Under the pieces are notes generated by a model. The model saw nothing but the letters and a program-made list of their open reading frames with translations, was not told where the DNA came from and did not search any database. Shown here one piece after another: positions 6,854-13,509 of a stretch of 13,669 nt of DNA. The position numbers were made by a program, and so were the translations under genes. How positions within the stretch are numbered: the stretch's first letter is position 1; each line of letters opens with the position of its first letter. Source of the DNA: Candidatus Dormiibacterota bacterium (GTDB taxonomy: Bacteria > Chloroflexota > Dormibacteria > Aeolococcales > Bog-877); contig JASHRA010000030.1 in NCBI GenBank assembly GCA_030038765.1, positions 1 to 13,669 of the forward strand. Reading direction: 5' to 3'.

Positions 6854-8315
6854 CGGCGCTCCCCGGCTGGCCCAGGCGCCGGCCCAGGCTGGACCTGATG
6901 GCGCGCAGCTCCTCGGCGCTGACGCCGCCGGTCAGGTAGAGCGCGGCCAGGTAGAGCAGCCCGGAGAGGAAGCCCGCGAGGAAGACGTCGAGACCTCCGA
7001 GCAGGCCCATGACGCCGGCCATGAAGGCCCCGGAGACGAGGATCGGGAGCAGGGGTCGGGCCCAGGCCAGCCGGTGCTCCAGCCGACGCCGAACCATGAG
7101 GTAGCCCGCCACCATCAGGAACACCTCGGTGATCACGGTGGCCCAACTGCTGCCAAGATAGCCGCTCGCCCGGGGCAGGAGCGGGATGAGGATGAGGTTG
7201 AGGGCGACGTTGACCACGATGCTGAGGATGGAGAGCACGACGCTGTCGCGCTGCCGGTCCATGGCCCCCAGGCCGAAGACGAAGGTGCTGTTGATGAACA
7301 TGAAGACGATGGCCAGGGCCAGGATCTGCAGCGCCGGCGCCGACTGGGGGTAGACGCGGATGAAGGGCGCCGCCAGGAAGGGGGCCGCTCCCAGCCCGAG
7401 GAAGACGGCGAAGGGCATGGCCAGGGCCGCCAGCAGCCGGATGGTGGCGGTGTAGGCGAAGCGCATCGCCGCCAGCGACTCCAGGTGGACCACGGAGAGG
7501 GTGGGGAAGACCGCGTTCATCACCGTCTGGGGGATGAAGGAGAGCCCGTCCAGGAACTTGTAGGCCGCGGTGTAGTAGCCGACCTGGGTGAGCGGCCGGA
7601 GGGCGCTCAGGATGACCACGTCGATGCGGAAGTAGACGGTGTTGAGGAAGAAGACGAGGGCGAAGGGGAGCGCCATCTGGAGCAGCCGGCGGGCCAGGGG
7701 GGCGTCGAAGCGGATCGCCGGGCTGAAGTAGCGGCGGCGGATGACGACGTAGGCATAGACGCAGGTGACGGCGTAGCTGAGGGCGTAGACCCAGAGGTAG
7801 TCGGAGACGCCGAGGTGGGCCCGGGCCACGAAGAAGGTCCCGACCAGGAGGATGAGCGCCTCCGACATCGTCGCCACCGCCTCGTAGCGCATCTCCCCGG
7901 TGGCGTAGAAGGTGCTGCGCATGACGTTGGCGACGCTGGTCGCGACCTGGAGGAAGAAGGCGGGCAGCACCAGGGCCATGAAGCCGGGGCCCTTGCCCGC
8001 CAGCAGCGCCAGCAGCGCCAGCGTCCCCAGGCTGAGCAGGAAGAGGGGCACCTTGGCCGCCAGCACCGCCGCCAGGTAGGGCTTCATCCGCTCCCGGTCG
8101 CGGCTGGCCTCGCGCAGGTAGACGATCTGGAGCCCGAGGTCGCCGACGATGCTGGAGAGGGTGCTCAGCACCACGATCAGGGAGAACTCGCCGTAGAGGC
8201 GCGCTCCCAGCGTGTGCTGCTGGAGCAGGAAGGCCCCCAGGACGAAGATCTTGGAGGCGGAGCGGGCGACGAAGAGGATGGTGGTGCTGCGGACCGCCCT
8301 CTGTCCCAGGCTCAC
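6843..8315 (-). CDS. Wzx-like oligosaccharide flippase (MOP superfamily)
   Basis: This polytopic membrane protein of 490 residues is predicted to move the undecaprenyl-linked repeat unit across the cytoplasmic membrane. It is mostly hydrophobic, with roughly 12-14 candidate helices. Near the N-terminus is the pattern LGARLYGEFSLIVVLSTLSS, followed by a DLGLQIVYLREASRDRE segment, as in polysaccharide biosynthesis (PST/Wzx) proteins. In the middle it has ALPFALVFFLNTVYFRIDVVIL and QVGYYTAAYKFLDGLSFIP, which match the family's second half. GTG at 8315 is chosen because it lies 10 nt after the O-antigen ligase stop and follows a GGGG stretch. Extending the frame to 8462 would add 49 Trp/Arg/Pro-rich residues inside the previous gene. 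Substrate specificity cannot be read, but the operon predicts a rhamnose-containing glycan. Confidence 0.93.
   Translation of the reverse strand: MSLGQRAVRSTTILFVARSASKIFVLGAFLLQQHTLGARLYGEFSLIVVLSTLSSIVGDLGLQIVYLREASRDRERMKPYLAAVLAAKVPLFLLSLGTLALLALLAGKGPGFMALVLPAFFLQVATSVANVMRSTFYATGEMRYEAVATMSEALILLVGTFFVARAHLGVSDYLWVYALSYAVTCVYAYVVIRRRYFSPAIRFDAPLARRLLQMALPFALVFFLNTVYFRIDVVILSALRPLTQVGYYTAAYKFLDGLSFIPQTVMNAVFPTLSVVHLESLAAMRFAYTATIRLLAALAMPFAVFLGLGAAPFLAAPFIRVYPQSAPALQILALAIVFMFINSTFVFGLGAMDRQRDSVVLSILSIVVNVALNLILIPLLPRASGYLGSSWATVITEVFLMVAGYLMVRRRLEHRLAWARPLLPILVSGAFMAGVMGLLGGLDVFLAGFLSGLLYLAALYLTGGVSAEELRAIRSSLGRRLGQPGSAGGG
6859..6864 (-). promoter_or_regulatory. Ribosome binding site for the phosphotransferase gene
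   Basis: GGGGAG lies 5 nt upstream of the GTG at 6853 and within the last codons of the wzx-like gene. It is the clearest Shine-Dalgarno-like sequence in the operon. It supports this start and the 11-nt overlap. Confidence 0.6.
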
Positions 8316-8325
8316 CGGCCCCGGC

Positions 8326-9567
8326 TCAGGCCCGGGCCGGGAGGTGCCGGGGCAGGCGGAGGTGGCGGCTGGCGGGCACCACCGCCACCGTGACCAGCGC
8401 CGCCAGCAGCCACCACTCGGCCGCGAGGTCGTTTTTCCAATAGGGGCTGTCGACCAGGCCATGGAGCAGCACCGTGGCCCAGCTGAGGGTCAGGGCCGCG
8501 GCCCAGGGTTGGAGCTGGGGGCCGGCCCGCAGCACCGGCACCAGGAAGCGGAAGAGCTCGAGGAAGAAGCCGAGCAGGGCGACCAGGCCCAGCACCCCCA
8601 GCTCGACCCAGAAGTCCAGCTCCAGCTGGTCCGGGTAGACGTGGGTCTGGGCCGAGGTGTCGCCCACGGCGCGGCGGTAGGGGCCGATCTCCTGCTGGTA
8701 GCCGGCCAGGCCGGTCCCGGTGAAGGGGTGGGCGGCGATCAGGTCGATGGTCGCGTGCCAGAGCCGGGCCCGCGCCACCAGGGAGTTGGCGGGGTTGTTG
8801 GGGTTCAGCTCGTTGTCGATTCGGTGGCGCACCGGGGGCAGCGCCACCGCCGCCACCAGCAGCACCAGGCAGCCGGCCAGCAGGACCCGGCGGCGAGGGT
8901 GGAGCGCGGCCGCCAGCAGGGCCAGCACCACCAAGGCGAACCAGGAGCCCCGGCTCAGCGTGAGCACGTCGCCGAGGCCCAGCACCAGGACCGCGGCCCA
9001 GTGCAGCGAGCGCCAGCGCACGCCGCCGAAGAGGGCCAGGCCGAGGGCCAGGGCCACGATCGGGTCGAGGAAGATGCCGCCGAAGTTGTTGTTGCTCCAG
9101 AGCCAGCTGGGGGCGGGGGGCGAGAAGTTGAGGTTGACGGCGTGGGCGGCGAGCGCCTGCCCCAGGGCCACGAACTGGGAGATGGCCACCACCAGGCCGC
9201 TGACGTAGAGGCCGAAGGCGAGCCGCTCCCAGTCCCAGCTGGAGCGGAGCACGTTGACGGCGACGAAGAAGAGCACGATCGGCTCCACCACGTAGGCCTT
9301 GGCGATGCCCAGCGCCTCGCGGTGGTCGGGGCTGACCACGACCGCGAGCGCGGTGGCGACGATGATCACCGCCACGATGACGCTGAAGGGGGTGTCGAGC
9401 CGGGGCATGCGCCGCATCAGGGCGCTCTCGACGACGAAGGCGAGGACCGTCAGCCCCAGCACCACCTCGAGCCCGGTGACGGGCAGCCGGCCCAGGATGG
9501 TCGCCCGCAGGACGTAGGCGGGCAGCGCCGCGGCGGTTAGGAAGACGCCTGCACGACTCCACCGCAT
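8326..9567 (-). CDS. O-antigen ligase/polymerase family membrane protein (Wzy/WaaL-like)
   Basis: This multi-pass membrane protein of 413 residues is of the O-antigen ligase type (PF04932-like). It acts on the periplasmic or outer face to polymerise repeat units or join the finished glycan to an acceptor. It has about ten or more hydrophobic segments, including TLSRGSWFALVVLALLAAAL (about 203-222) with the SRGSW signature. A large loop at about 245-315 contains ARLWHATIDLIAAHPFTGTGLAGY (about 267-290), the RxxxW...HPxxGxG pattern, and THVYPDQLELDFWVELG (308-324). The latter corresponds to the HNxxL...ExG region, with HV in place of the common HN. The ATG at 9567 has a -10-like CATAAT only 8 nt upstream, which suggests leaderless initiation and the start of the main polysaccharide operon. 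In a Wzx/Wzy locus the polymerase role is more likely than the ligase role. This is inference. Confidence 0.88.
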   Translation of the reverse strand: MRWSRAGVFLTAAALPAYVLRATILGRLPVTGLEVVLGLTVLAFVVESALMRRMPRLDTPFSVIVAVIIVATALAVVVSPDHREALGIAKAYVVEPIVLFFVAVNVLRSSWDWERLAFGLYVSGLVVAISQFVALGQALAAHAVNLNFSPPAPSWLWSNNNFGGIFLDPIVALALGLALFGGVRWRSLHWAAVLVLGLGDVLTLSRGSWFALVVLALLAAALHPRRRVLLAGCLVLLVAAVALPPVRHRIDNELNPNNPANSLVARARLWHATIDLIAAHPFTGTGLAGYQQEIGPYRRAVGDTSAQTHVYPDQLELDFWVELGVLGLVALLGFFLELFRFLVPVLRAGPQLQPWAAALTLSWATVLLHGLVDSPYWKNDLAAEWWLLAALVTVAVVPASRHLRLPRHLPARA

Positions 9568-9575
9568 CGCCGGCG

Positions 9576-9581
9576 ATTATG
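9576..9581 (-). promoter_or_regulatory. Candidate -10 element, leaderless promoter of the polysaccharide operon
   Basis: CATAAT on the minus strand is separated from the ATG at 9567 by 8 nt (CGCCGGCG). A transcript initiated at the normal distance from this hexamer would begin at or next to the start codon. No convincing -35 element is seen. The same spacing recurs at three other gene starts in the window. Confidence 0.5.
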
Positions 9582-9597
9582 GCAGCCCGGCTTGCGT

Positions 9598-9620
9598 CCC
9601 CCGATCGGGGGCGGGCCCCC
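9598..9620. other. Overlapping GC-rich inverted repeats after trpS
   Basis: A perfect 14-bp palindrome (CCCCCGATCGGGGG, 9598-9611) shares its G-run with a second possible stem, GGGGG-CGGG-CCCCC (9607-9620), so the two stems exclude each other. It lies 8 nt beyond the trpS stop codon and just upstream of the operon promoter candidate. No U-run follows, so terminator function is uncertain. Confidence 0.4.
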
Positions 9621-9628
9621 GGCGTCCC

Positions 9629-10645
9629 TCAGCTGGTGGCGGGCGGGCGCAGCAGCCCGACCGCGGCGCGGATCTCGGAGAGATTGGCCGCCGCCACCTG
9701 CTGGGCCCGCCGGTCGCCCTCGGCCAGCACCCGGTCCAGCTCCCCCCGGTCCCCGAGCAGCTCCCGGTAGCGCGCCTGGAGCGGCAGGAGGGTGGCCACG
9801 GTGACCTCGGCCACGGCCGCCTTGAGGTGTCCGTAGCCCTGGCCCTGGAACTGCCGCGCCAGCTGCTCCCGGGAGCAGCCGGTGAGGGCCCGGTAGATGT
9901 CTAGGAGGTTGGCCACCCCCGCTCCGGCCGACTCCAGGTCGACGGCCCGGCCGCTGTCGGTCTTGGCCCGCATGACCTTGGCCCGGACCCGCTCCGGGGG
10001 GTCCAGCAGCCCGATCCGCCCGGCCTCTCCCTGGGCGCTCTTGCTCATCTTGGACTCGGGGTCGTCCAGGGCCATGACCCGGGCTCCCCCACCGCGGCGG
10101 CCGATCCGTGGCCGGGGCAGCACCAGGACCTCGCCGTAGAGGCGGTTGAAGCGGCGGGCGACGCTGCGGGTCAGCTCCAGGTGCTGCCGCTGGTCCTCAC
10201 CGACGGGGACGAAGTTGGCCCGGTAGAGGAGGATGTCGGCCGCCATCAGCACCGGGTAGGTCAGCAGGCCGGAGCTGATCCGCTCCGCGCCCCGGCGCCG
10301 GGACTTGTCCTTGAACTGGGTCATCCGCTCCAGCCAGCCGACCGGCGTGACGCAGCTGAGCAGCCAGGCCAGCTCCGTGTGCTGGGGCACGTGGGACTGG
10401 ACCAGCAGGGTGGAGACGCCGGGGTCGATGCCGGCGGCGATGTACAGCGCCGCCACCTGGCGGGTCTTCTCGGCCAGCTCGCGGGGGTCGTGGGGGCCGC
10501 TCAGGGCGTGGAGGTCGACGACGCAGAAGTAGTTCCGGTAGCGGTCCTGGTCGAGGACCCAGGGGCGGAGCGCGCCCAGCAGGTTGCCCAGGTGCAGGTC
10601 GCCGCTGGGCTGCATCCCGCTGAATACCACCGGCAGCTCCGACAC
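9629..10645 (-). CDS. trpS: Tryptophanyl-tRNA synthetase
   Basis: TrpS is a cytoplasmic class I aminoacyl-tRNA synthetase that charges tRNA-Trp using ATP. The 338-residue length is typical of bacterial TrpS. The protein opens with the family pattern FSGMQPSGDLHLGNLLGA (about 8-25), where HLGN (18-21) is the HIGH-equivalent ATP motif. MAADILLY (134-141) has the tryptophan-recognition Asp, followed by VPVGEDQRQHLELTR (146-160), and KMSKS is at 199-203. The GTG at 10645 lies 27 nt after the upstream glycosyltransferase stop, with TAGAAT 7 nt before it. This suggests an independent leaderless promoter. The short gap leaves no room for a T-box or attenuator leader, unless the leader starts inside the upstream gene. 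It is the only non-glycan gene identified between the two halves of the polysaccharide locus. Confidence 0.98.
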   Translation of the reverse strand: MSELPVVFSGMQPSGDLHLGNLLGALRPWVLDQDRYRNYFCVVDLHALSGPHDPRELAEKTRQVAALYIAAGIDPGVSTLLVQSHVPQHTELAWLLSCVTPVGWLERMTQFKDKSRRRGAERISSGLLTYPVLMAADILLYRANFVPVGEDQRQHLELTRSVARRFNRLYGEVLVLPRPRIGRRGGGARVMALDDPESKMSKSAQGEAGRIGLLDPPERVRAKVMRAKTDSGRAVDLESAGAGVANLLDIYRALTGCSREQLARQFQGQGYGHLKAAVAEVTVATLLPLQARYRELLGDRGELDRVLAEGDRRAQQVAAANLSEIRAAVGLLRPPATS

Positions 10646-10652
10646 CCTGGCG

Positions 10653-10658
10653 ATTCTA
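10653..10658 (-). promoter_or_regulatory. Candidate -10 element, leaderless promoter of trpS
   Basis: TAGAAT on the minus strand lies 7 nt (CGCCAGG) upstream of the GTG at 10645, in the 27-nt gap behind the upstream glycosyltransferase. The downstream CGCC is shared with the -10 regions of the genes starting at 9567 and 12277. No clear -35 is visible. Confidence 0.5.
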
Positions 10659-10672
10659 TCGGCGCCCGCCGC

Positions 10673-12277
10673 TCACTCCTTCTCGGTCACCCGGTACTCG
10701 AGATGGGATCCGAAGAGGAGCCGGGTCTGGGCCTCGAGCGCGGGGATGACGCTGAGGACCATGAAGACGGCGGGGTAGGCGAGGGTCTGGATGTCGACCA
10801 GGCGCCGCCGCCACCAGCGCCACTGCGGGGGTCGGGGCTGGAGCCGGTTGTCCAGCACCGCCACGGCCAGGATGTTGAGCAGCGTCGTCTCCAGGATGAT
10901 GCTGGCCGTCGTCTCCAGGATGGCGCCGGCGTTGGAGAGCGCGTAGTCGTAGTTGAAGAGGGACGGCAGCGTGCCCGCGACCAGGATCAGCATCGGCACC
11001 GTGGCCCAGCTGAGGTGGTTGAAGACCAGCATCCGGAAGCGCTCCAGGCGGAGCCGGAGGGGGATCTCCGGGTGCGCCGTCATGCGCGAGGCGACGTAGG
11101 GGATGTCGGTCACCCCCCAGGCCCAGCGCTTGATCTGGTTGTACTGGCTGGCCAGGGTGGTGCCGTAGTCCGAGGCGCGGGGCGCGTCCCCGAACATGGG
11201 CAGGAAGGCGGGCCGGACCCGGAGCCGCGCGCCGTACCTGAAGAAGGACTTCCAGAAGAAGCGCGAGTCCTCGGGGATGACGTCGTCGTCCCAGTAGCCG
11301 ACCTCGTCCAGCATGCGCAGCGAGAGCGAGTAGGCGGAGAACATGACCAGGCGCTTGGGGTGCTGGTGCAGGTAGAGCTGCCACTGGGTGCTGAGGGTGG
11401 CCATGGAGCGCACCGCGGAGGGCACCCGCCAGAGGTTGTTGAGGAACATCGGGACCGGCTGCCAGATCGAGGTCAGCCGGTCCGCCGCCTGGCAGAACAT
11501 GGTGCTGACGTAGGCCAGGTACTGGGGGTGGACGCGGTAGTCGGAATCGAGGTCGGTGACGATGACCCGCTCGGGGTCGAGGCCGAGCCCGTCCAGGGCC
11601 CGCTTCAGGACCGGCCCCCCGTACGACATGGCCGCCGACTTGCCGACCACGATGCCGGGCAGGAGCGGGTCCCTGATGTGCCAGAAGGCCCGGAAGCTGG
11701 AGCCGAACTTCTCCTGGAGGCGCTCCACGTTGCCTATCCCCCGGAGGTCGGTCTCCCGGGTGATGATGGCCAGGATCTTGCCCTCCACCGGGTAGTCGGC
11801 GGCGGCCAGCGCGGCCACGGTGGCGTGCAGGGTCTCGTAGCCCTCGGTGTAGGTGGGGATGAGGAAGGCGTGGACCAGCTCCCGGGGCAGCGGTCCCCCG
11901 GGCAGTCGCTCCACCGTGGCCATGCCCGCCGCCCAGTCCACCGCCTGGGTCTCCTCCAGGAGGCGGATCCCGCGCCGCACGTAGCGGAAGGTGTGGACCA
12001 GCTTCACCAGCCAGTAGAGGTCGAGGAGGACGGCGAAGGCCCCCAGCAGCCAGAGGTAGGTGAAGTCGGTGAACGTGATCAGGAAGCCGACCAGCAGCGG
12101 CGTCGCCAGCAGGATCCAGACGGTCAGACCGGGGGCCATCTCCCAGGCCCGCTGGAGCCGGCGGCGGCGCGCGTCGGGCAGACCGAGCCGGGCCGCCCGC
12201 TCCGGCGGGACGTAGCCGGGGAGCACCCCCACCCGGGGCGGGGCGGCCGGGCCTAGGTCGATCGTCGTGCTCGCCAC
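10673..12277 (-). CDS. Membrane-embedded family 2 glycosyltransferase, cellulose-synthase-like
   Basis: This 534-residue integral membrane glycosyltransferase is of the BcsA/hyaluronan-synthase style. Two N-terminal helices lie at about 51-70 and 74-98, followed by a cytoplasmic GT-A domain at about 135-390. The domain begins HAFLIPTYTEGYETL, has VTDLDSD (240-246) with the D,DXD metal/donor site, and PEDSRF (335-340) in the place of the usual TED catalytic motif. It ends with QIKRW (381-385), the QxxRW signature of processive enzymes. Three further hydrophobic segments lie at about 417-440, 451-475 and 497-517. No PilZ domain is present. The start is GTG at 12277, with TAGCAT 8 nt upstream. 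It could make a separate polymer or add a lipid-linked sugar for the neighbouring locus. Donor and product are not recognisable from the sequence. Confidence 0.9.
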   Translation of the reverse strand: MASTTIDLGPAAPPRVGVLPGYVPPERAARLGLPDARRRRLQRAWEMAPGLTVWILLATPLLVGFLITFTDFTYLWLLGAFAVLLDLYWLVKLVHTFRYVRRGIRLLEETQAVDWAAGMATVERLPGGPLPRELVHAFLIPTYTEGYETLHATVAALAAADYPVEGKILAIITRETDLRGIGNVERLQEKFGSSFRAFWHIRDPLLPGIVVGKSAAMSYGGPVLKRALDGLGLDPERVIVTDLDSDYRVHPQYLAYVSTMFCQAADRLTSIWQPVPMFLNNLWRVPSAVRSMATLSTQWQLYLHQHPKRLVMFSAYSLSLRMLDEVGYWDDDVIPEDSRFFWKSFFRYGARLRVRPAFLPMFGDAPRASDYGTTLASQYNQIKRWAWGVTDIPYVASRMTAHPEIPLRLRLERFRMLVFNHLSWATVPMLILVAGTLPSLFNYDYALSNAGAILETTASIILETTLLNILAVAVLDNRLQPRPPQWRWWRRRLVDIQTLAYPAVFMVLSVIPALEAQTRLLFGSHLEYRVTEKE

Positions 12278-12285
12278 CGCAGGCG

Positions 12286-12291
12286 ATGCTA
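12286..12291 (-). promoter_or_regulatory. Candidate -10 element, leaderless promoter of the membrane glycosyltransferase
   Basis: TAGCAT on the minus strand lies 8 nt (CGCCTGCG) upstream of the GTG at 12277. A -35 at 17-nt spacing would read TCTCAA (12314-12309), which falls inside the inverted repeat at 12307-12319. Confidence 0.5.
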
Positions 12292-12306
12292 AGGCCCGCG
12301 CCGGCC

Positions 12307-12319
12307 GATTGAGACAATC
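12307..12319. promoter_or_regulatory. Candidate operator: GATTG-AGA-CAATC inverted repeat in the divergent promoter region
   Basis: Perfect 5-bp arms surround a 3-bp centre in an AT-rich island within GC-rich DNA. The site lies in the 91-bp gap between two divergent genes. It covers the -35 position of the minus-strand promoter candidate and is centred about 55 bp upstream of the expected plus-strand transcription start. A regulator could therefore repress one direction and activate the other. The arms are short and no regulator gene is in view, so this is tentative. Confidence 0.35.
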
Positions 12320-12354
12320 CGTTCACGCTCGACTGAGGCCCGGGGAACCTGAGG

Positions 12355-12360
12355 TATCCT
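12355..12360 (+). promoter_or_regulatory. Candidate -10 element, leaderless promoter of the flippase-like gene
   Basis: TATCCT lies 8 nt (GCCGAGCC) upstream of the GTG at 12369. The spacing equals that of the minus-strand starts at 9567 and 12277, which also supports this GTG over the longer open frame beginning at 12267. No good -35 is visible. Confidence 0.45.
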
Positions 12361-12368
12361 GCCGAGCC

Positions 12369-13463
12369 GTGGGCCAGCGAGTCCGACTCACCTCACTCGC
12401 CCGGGTCCGCGGAGTTGCCTCCCACCCCGCGGTCACGGTCGCGGTGACGGTCCTGGCCCTGGCTGTCTTCGTGCACTCGGTGGACCTCGGAGCCGCGCTC
12501 CGGGACCTCACCCACCTGGACTGGCGCTGGGCGCTCCTGGGGCTGGGGCTCTCCGGCCTCTCGGTGGTGGCCAGCGTGATGGAGTGGGGTGCGCTGGTCC
12601 GGGGGGCCGGCAAGGCGCTCGGCTGGCGCTACCTCGGGGGCTGGTACATGAAGGGGCTCTTCATCAACCAGGTCTTCCCCGCCGGCGTCGGCAGCGACGC
12701 GATCCGCGCCCTCCAGGTGGGCAAGCTGGCGGGGCGCAGCCCGGTGCTGGCCTCCCTCATCGGCAGCCGGATGGCGGGCACCCTGGCCATGGCCCTCTGG
12801 GGCCTGACCAGCGCCGTGGTCCTGGACACCGTCTTCCGGCTCCCCGTCCTGGTCGGCTTCGCCTGCTTCAGCGCCCTCATGCTGGTGGGCTGGGTGCTCG
12901 CCCTGGAGGCGGAGCGGATGCTGGGAAGGCTCCTCCACCGGACCGTCAGCCGGCCCGGCCCGATGGCCCGGCTGCAGCGGATCCGTCCCCTGCTGAGCTC
13001 GCTGGCCAGCTACCGCGGCGCCCGCCGCGCCCTCACCTGCTCCATCGTGGCCGGCAGCCTCGGCTGGGGGCTCAACCTCCTGGCCATGCAGGCCTTCAGC
13101 CGCTCCCTCGGCTACGACATCTCCTGGGAGGTCTTCGCCGTGGTCCTCCCCCTGGCCCTGCTGGCCACCTTCGTGCCCATCTCCGCCAACGGGATCGGGA
13201 TCCGCGAGGGGCTGCTGGTCCTGCTCCTGGTCCAGTTCCACGTCCCCCTGGGGGTGGCCACCGCCATGAGCATCTTCGTGGACCTCCAGATGATCCCCTT
13301 CGCCGCCCTGGGCGCCCTGGTCGAGGCCGCCGAGGTGGCCCTGGGCCACACCTACCGGCGGCTGCGGCAGGTGGGCTCGCTGGCCCCGGGCGTCTCCATG
13401 GCCCACTCCACCCTGCACCTCGTGGTCGCCCCCGAGGTGGTGGTCCAGCTCCGCCGCCGCTAG
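12369..13463 (+). CDS. Flippase-like membrane protein (UPF0104 / LPG_synthase_TM family)
   Basis: This polytopic membrane protein of 364 residues resembles the transmembrane half of lysylphosphatidylglycerol synthase and AglD-like proteins. Members are often linked to lipid or lipid-linked sugar translocation. Motifs are INQVFPAGVGSDAIRALQVGK (about 99-119, matching the family's P-x-G-x-GxDxxR loop) and FVPISANGIGIREGLLV (about 268-284, the Pis.nGiGxREG signature). About seven or eight hydrophobic segments are visible, for example at 20-37, 53-73, 126-155, 159-180, 222-241, 256-272 and 280-320. There is no C-terminal aminoacyltransferase domain, so it is not a full MprF. It is the only clear plus-strand gene and is divergent from the membrane glycosyltransferase. 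Starts upstream of 12369 would overlap the divergent promoter region. The substrate is unknown. A role in the neighbouring glycan pathway is inference. Confidence 0.9.
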   Translation: MGQRVRLTSLARVRGVASHPAVTVAVTVLALAVFVHSVDLGAALRDLTHLDWRWALLGLGLSGLSVVASVMEWGALVRGAGKALGWRYLGGWYMKGLFINQVFPAGVGSDAIRALQVGKLAGRSPVLASLIGSRMAGTLAMALWGLTSAVVLDTVFRLPVLVGFACFSALMLVGWVLALEAERMLGRLLHRTVSRPGPMARLQRIRPLLSSLASYRGARRALTCSIVAGSLGWGLNLLAMQAFSRSLGYDISWEVFAVVLPLALLATFVPISANGIGIREGLLVLLLVQFHVPLGVATAMSIFVDLQMIPFAALGALVEAAEVALGHTYRRLRQVGSLAPGVSMAHSTLHLVVAPEVVVQLRRR

Positions 13464-13469
13464 ACCCTA

Positions 13470-13497
13470 GGGGACCGGGGGCGCGGCGCCGGACCCC
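13470..13497. terminator. Candidate bidirectional hairpin between convergent genes
   Basis: GGGG-A-CCGG (13470-13478) pairs with CCGG-A-CCCC (13489-13497) around a 10-nt loop, with one central A·A mismatch. It lies 7 nt after the flippase-like gene stop and 13 nt beyond the stop of the opposing gene. No strong T-tract follows on either side, so it is a GC-only terminator candidate. Confidence 0.4.
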
Positions 13498-13509
13498 CAT
13501 CTCCCCTCC

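Noticed and set aside
8001..8022. Short CAGCAGCGC direct repeat
   Set aside because: It lies in-frame within the wzx-like gene and encodes a Leu/Ala membrane helix. It is ordinary codon repetition.
7074..8393. Plus-strand frame rich in Glu, Asp, Gln and His opposite the wzx-like gene
   Set aside because: The acidic/His-rich composition is the expected antisense of hydrophobic membrane-protein codons.
8316..8462. N-terminal extension of the wzx-like gene to 8462
   Set aside because: The extra 49 residues are Trp/Arg/Pro-rich, lie wholly inside the O-antigen ligase-like gene, and precede the normal family N-terminus.
10181..12256. 691-codon plus-strand frame opposite trpS and the membrane glycosyltransferase
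   Set aside because: It is antisense to two well-supported genes and has no domain or membrane pattern of its own. This is a shadow of the codon bias.
12267..12368. Upstream extension of the flippase-like gene
   Set aside because: It would run through the divergent promoter region and overlap the start of the opposite gene. The added residues do not look like part of the family.
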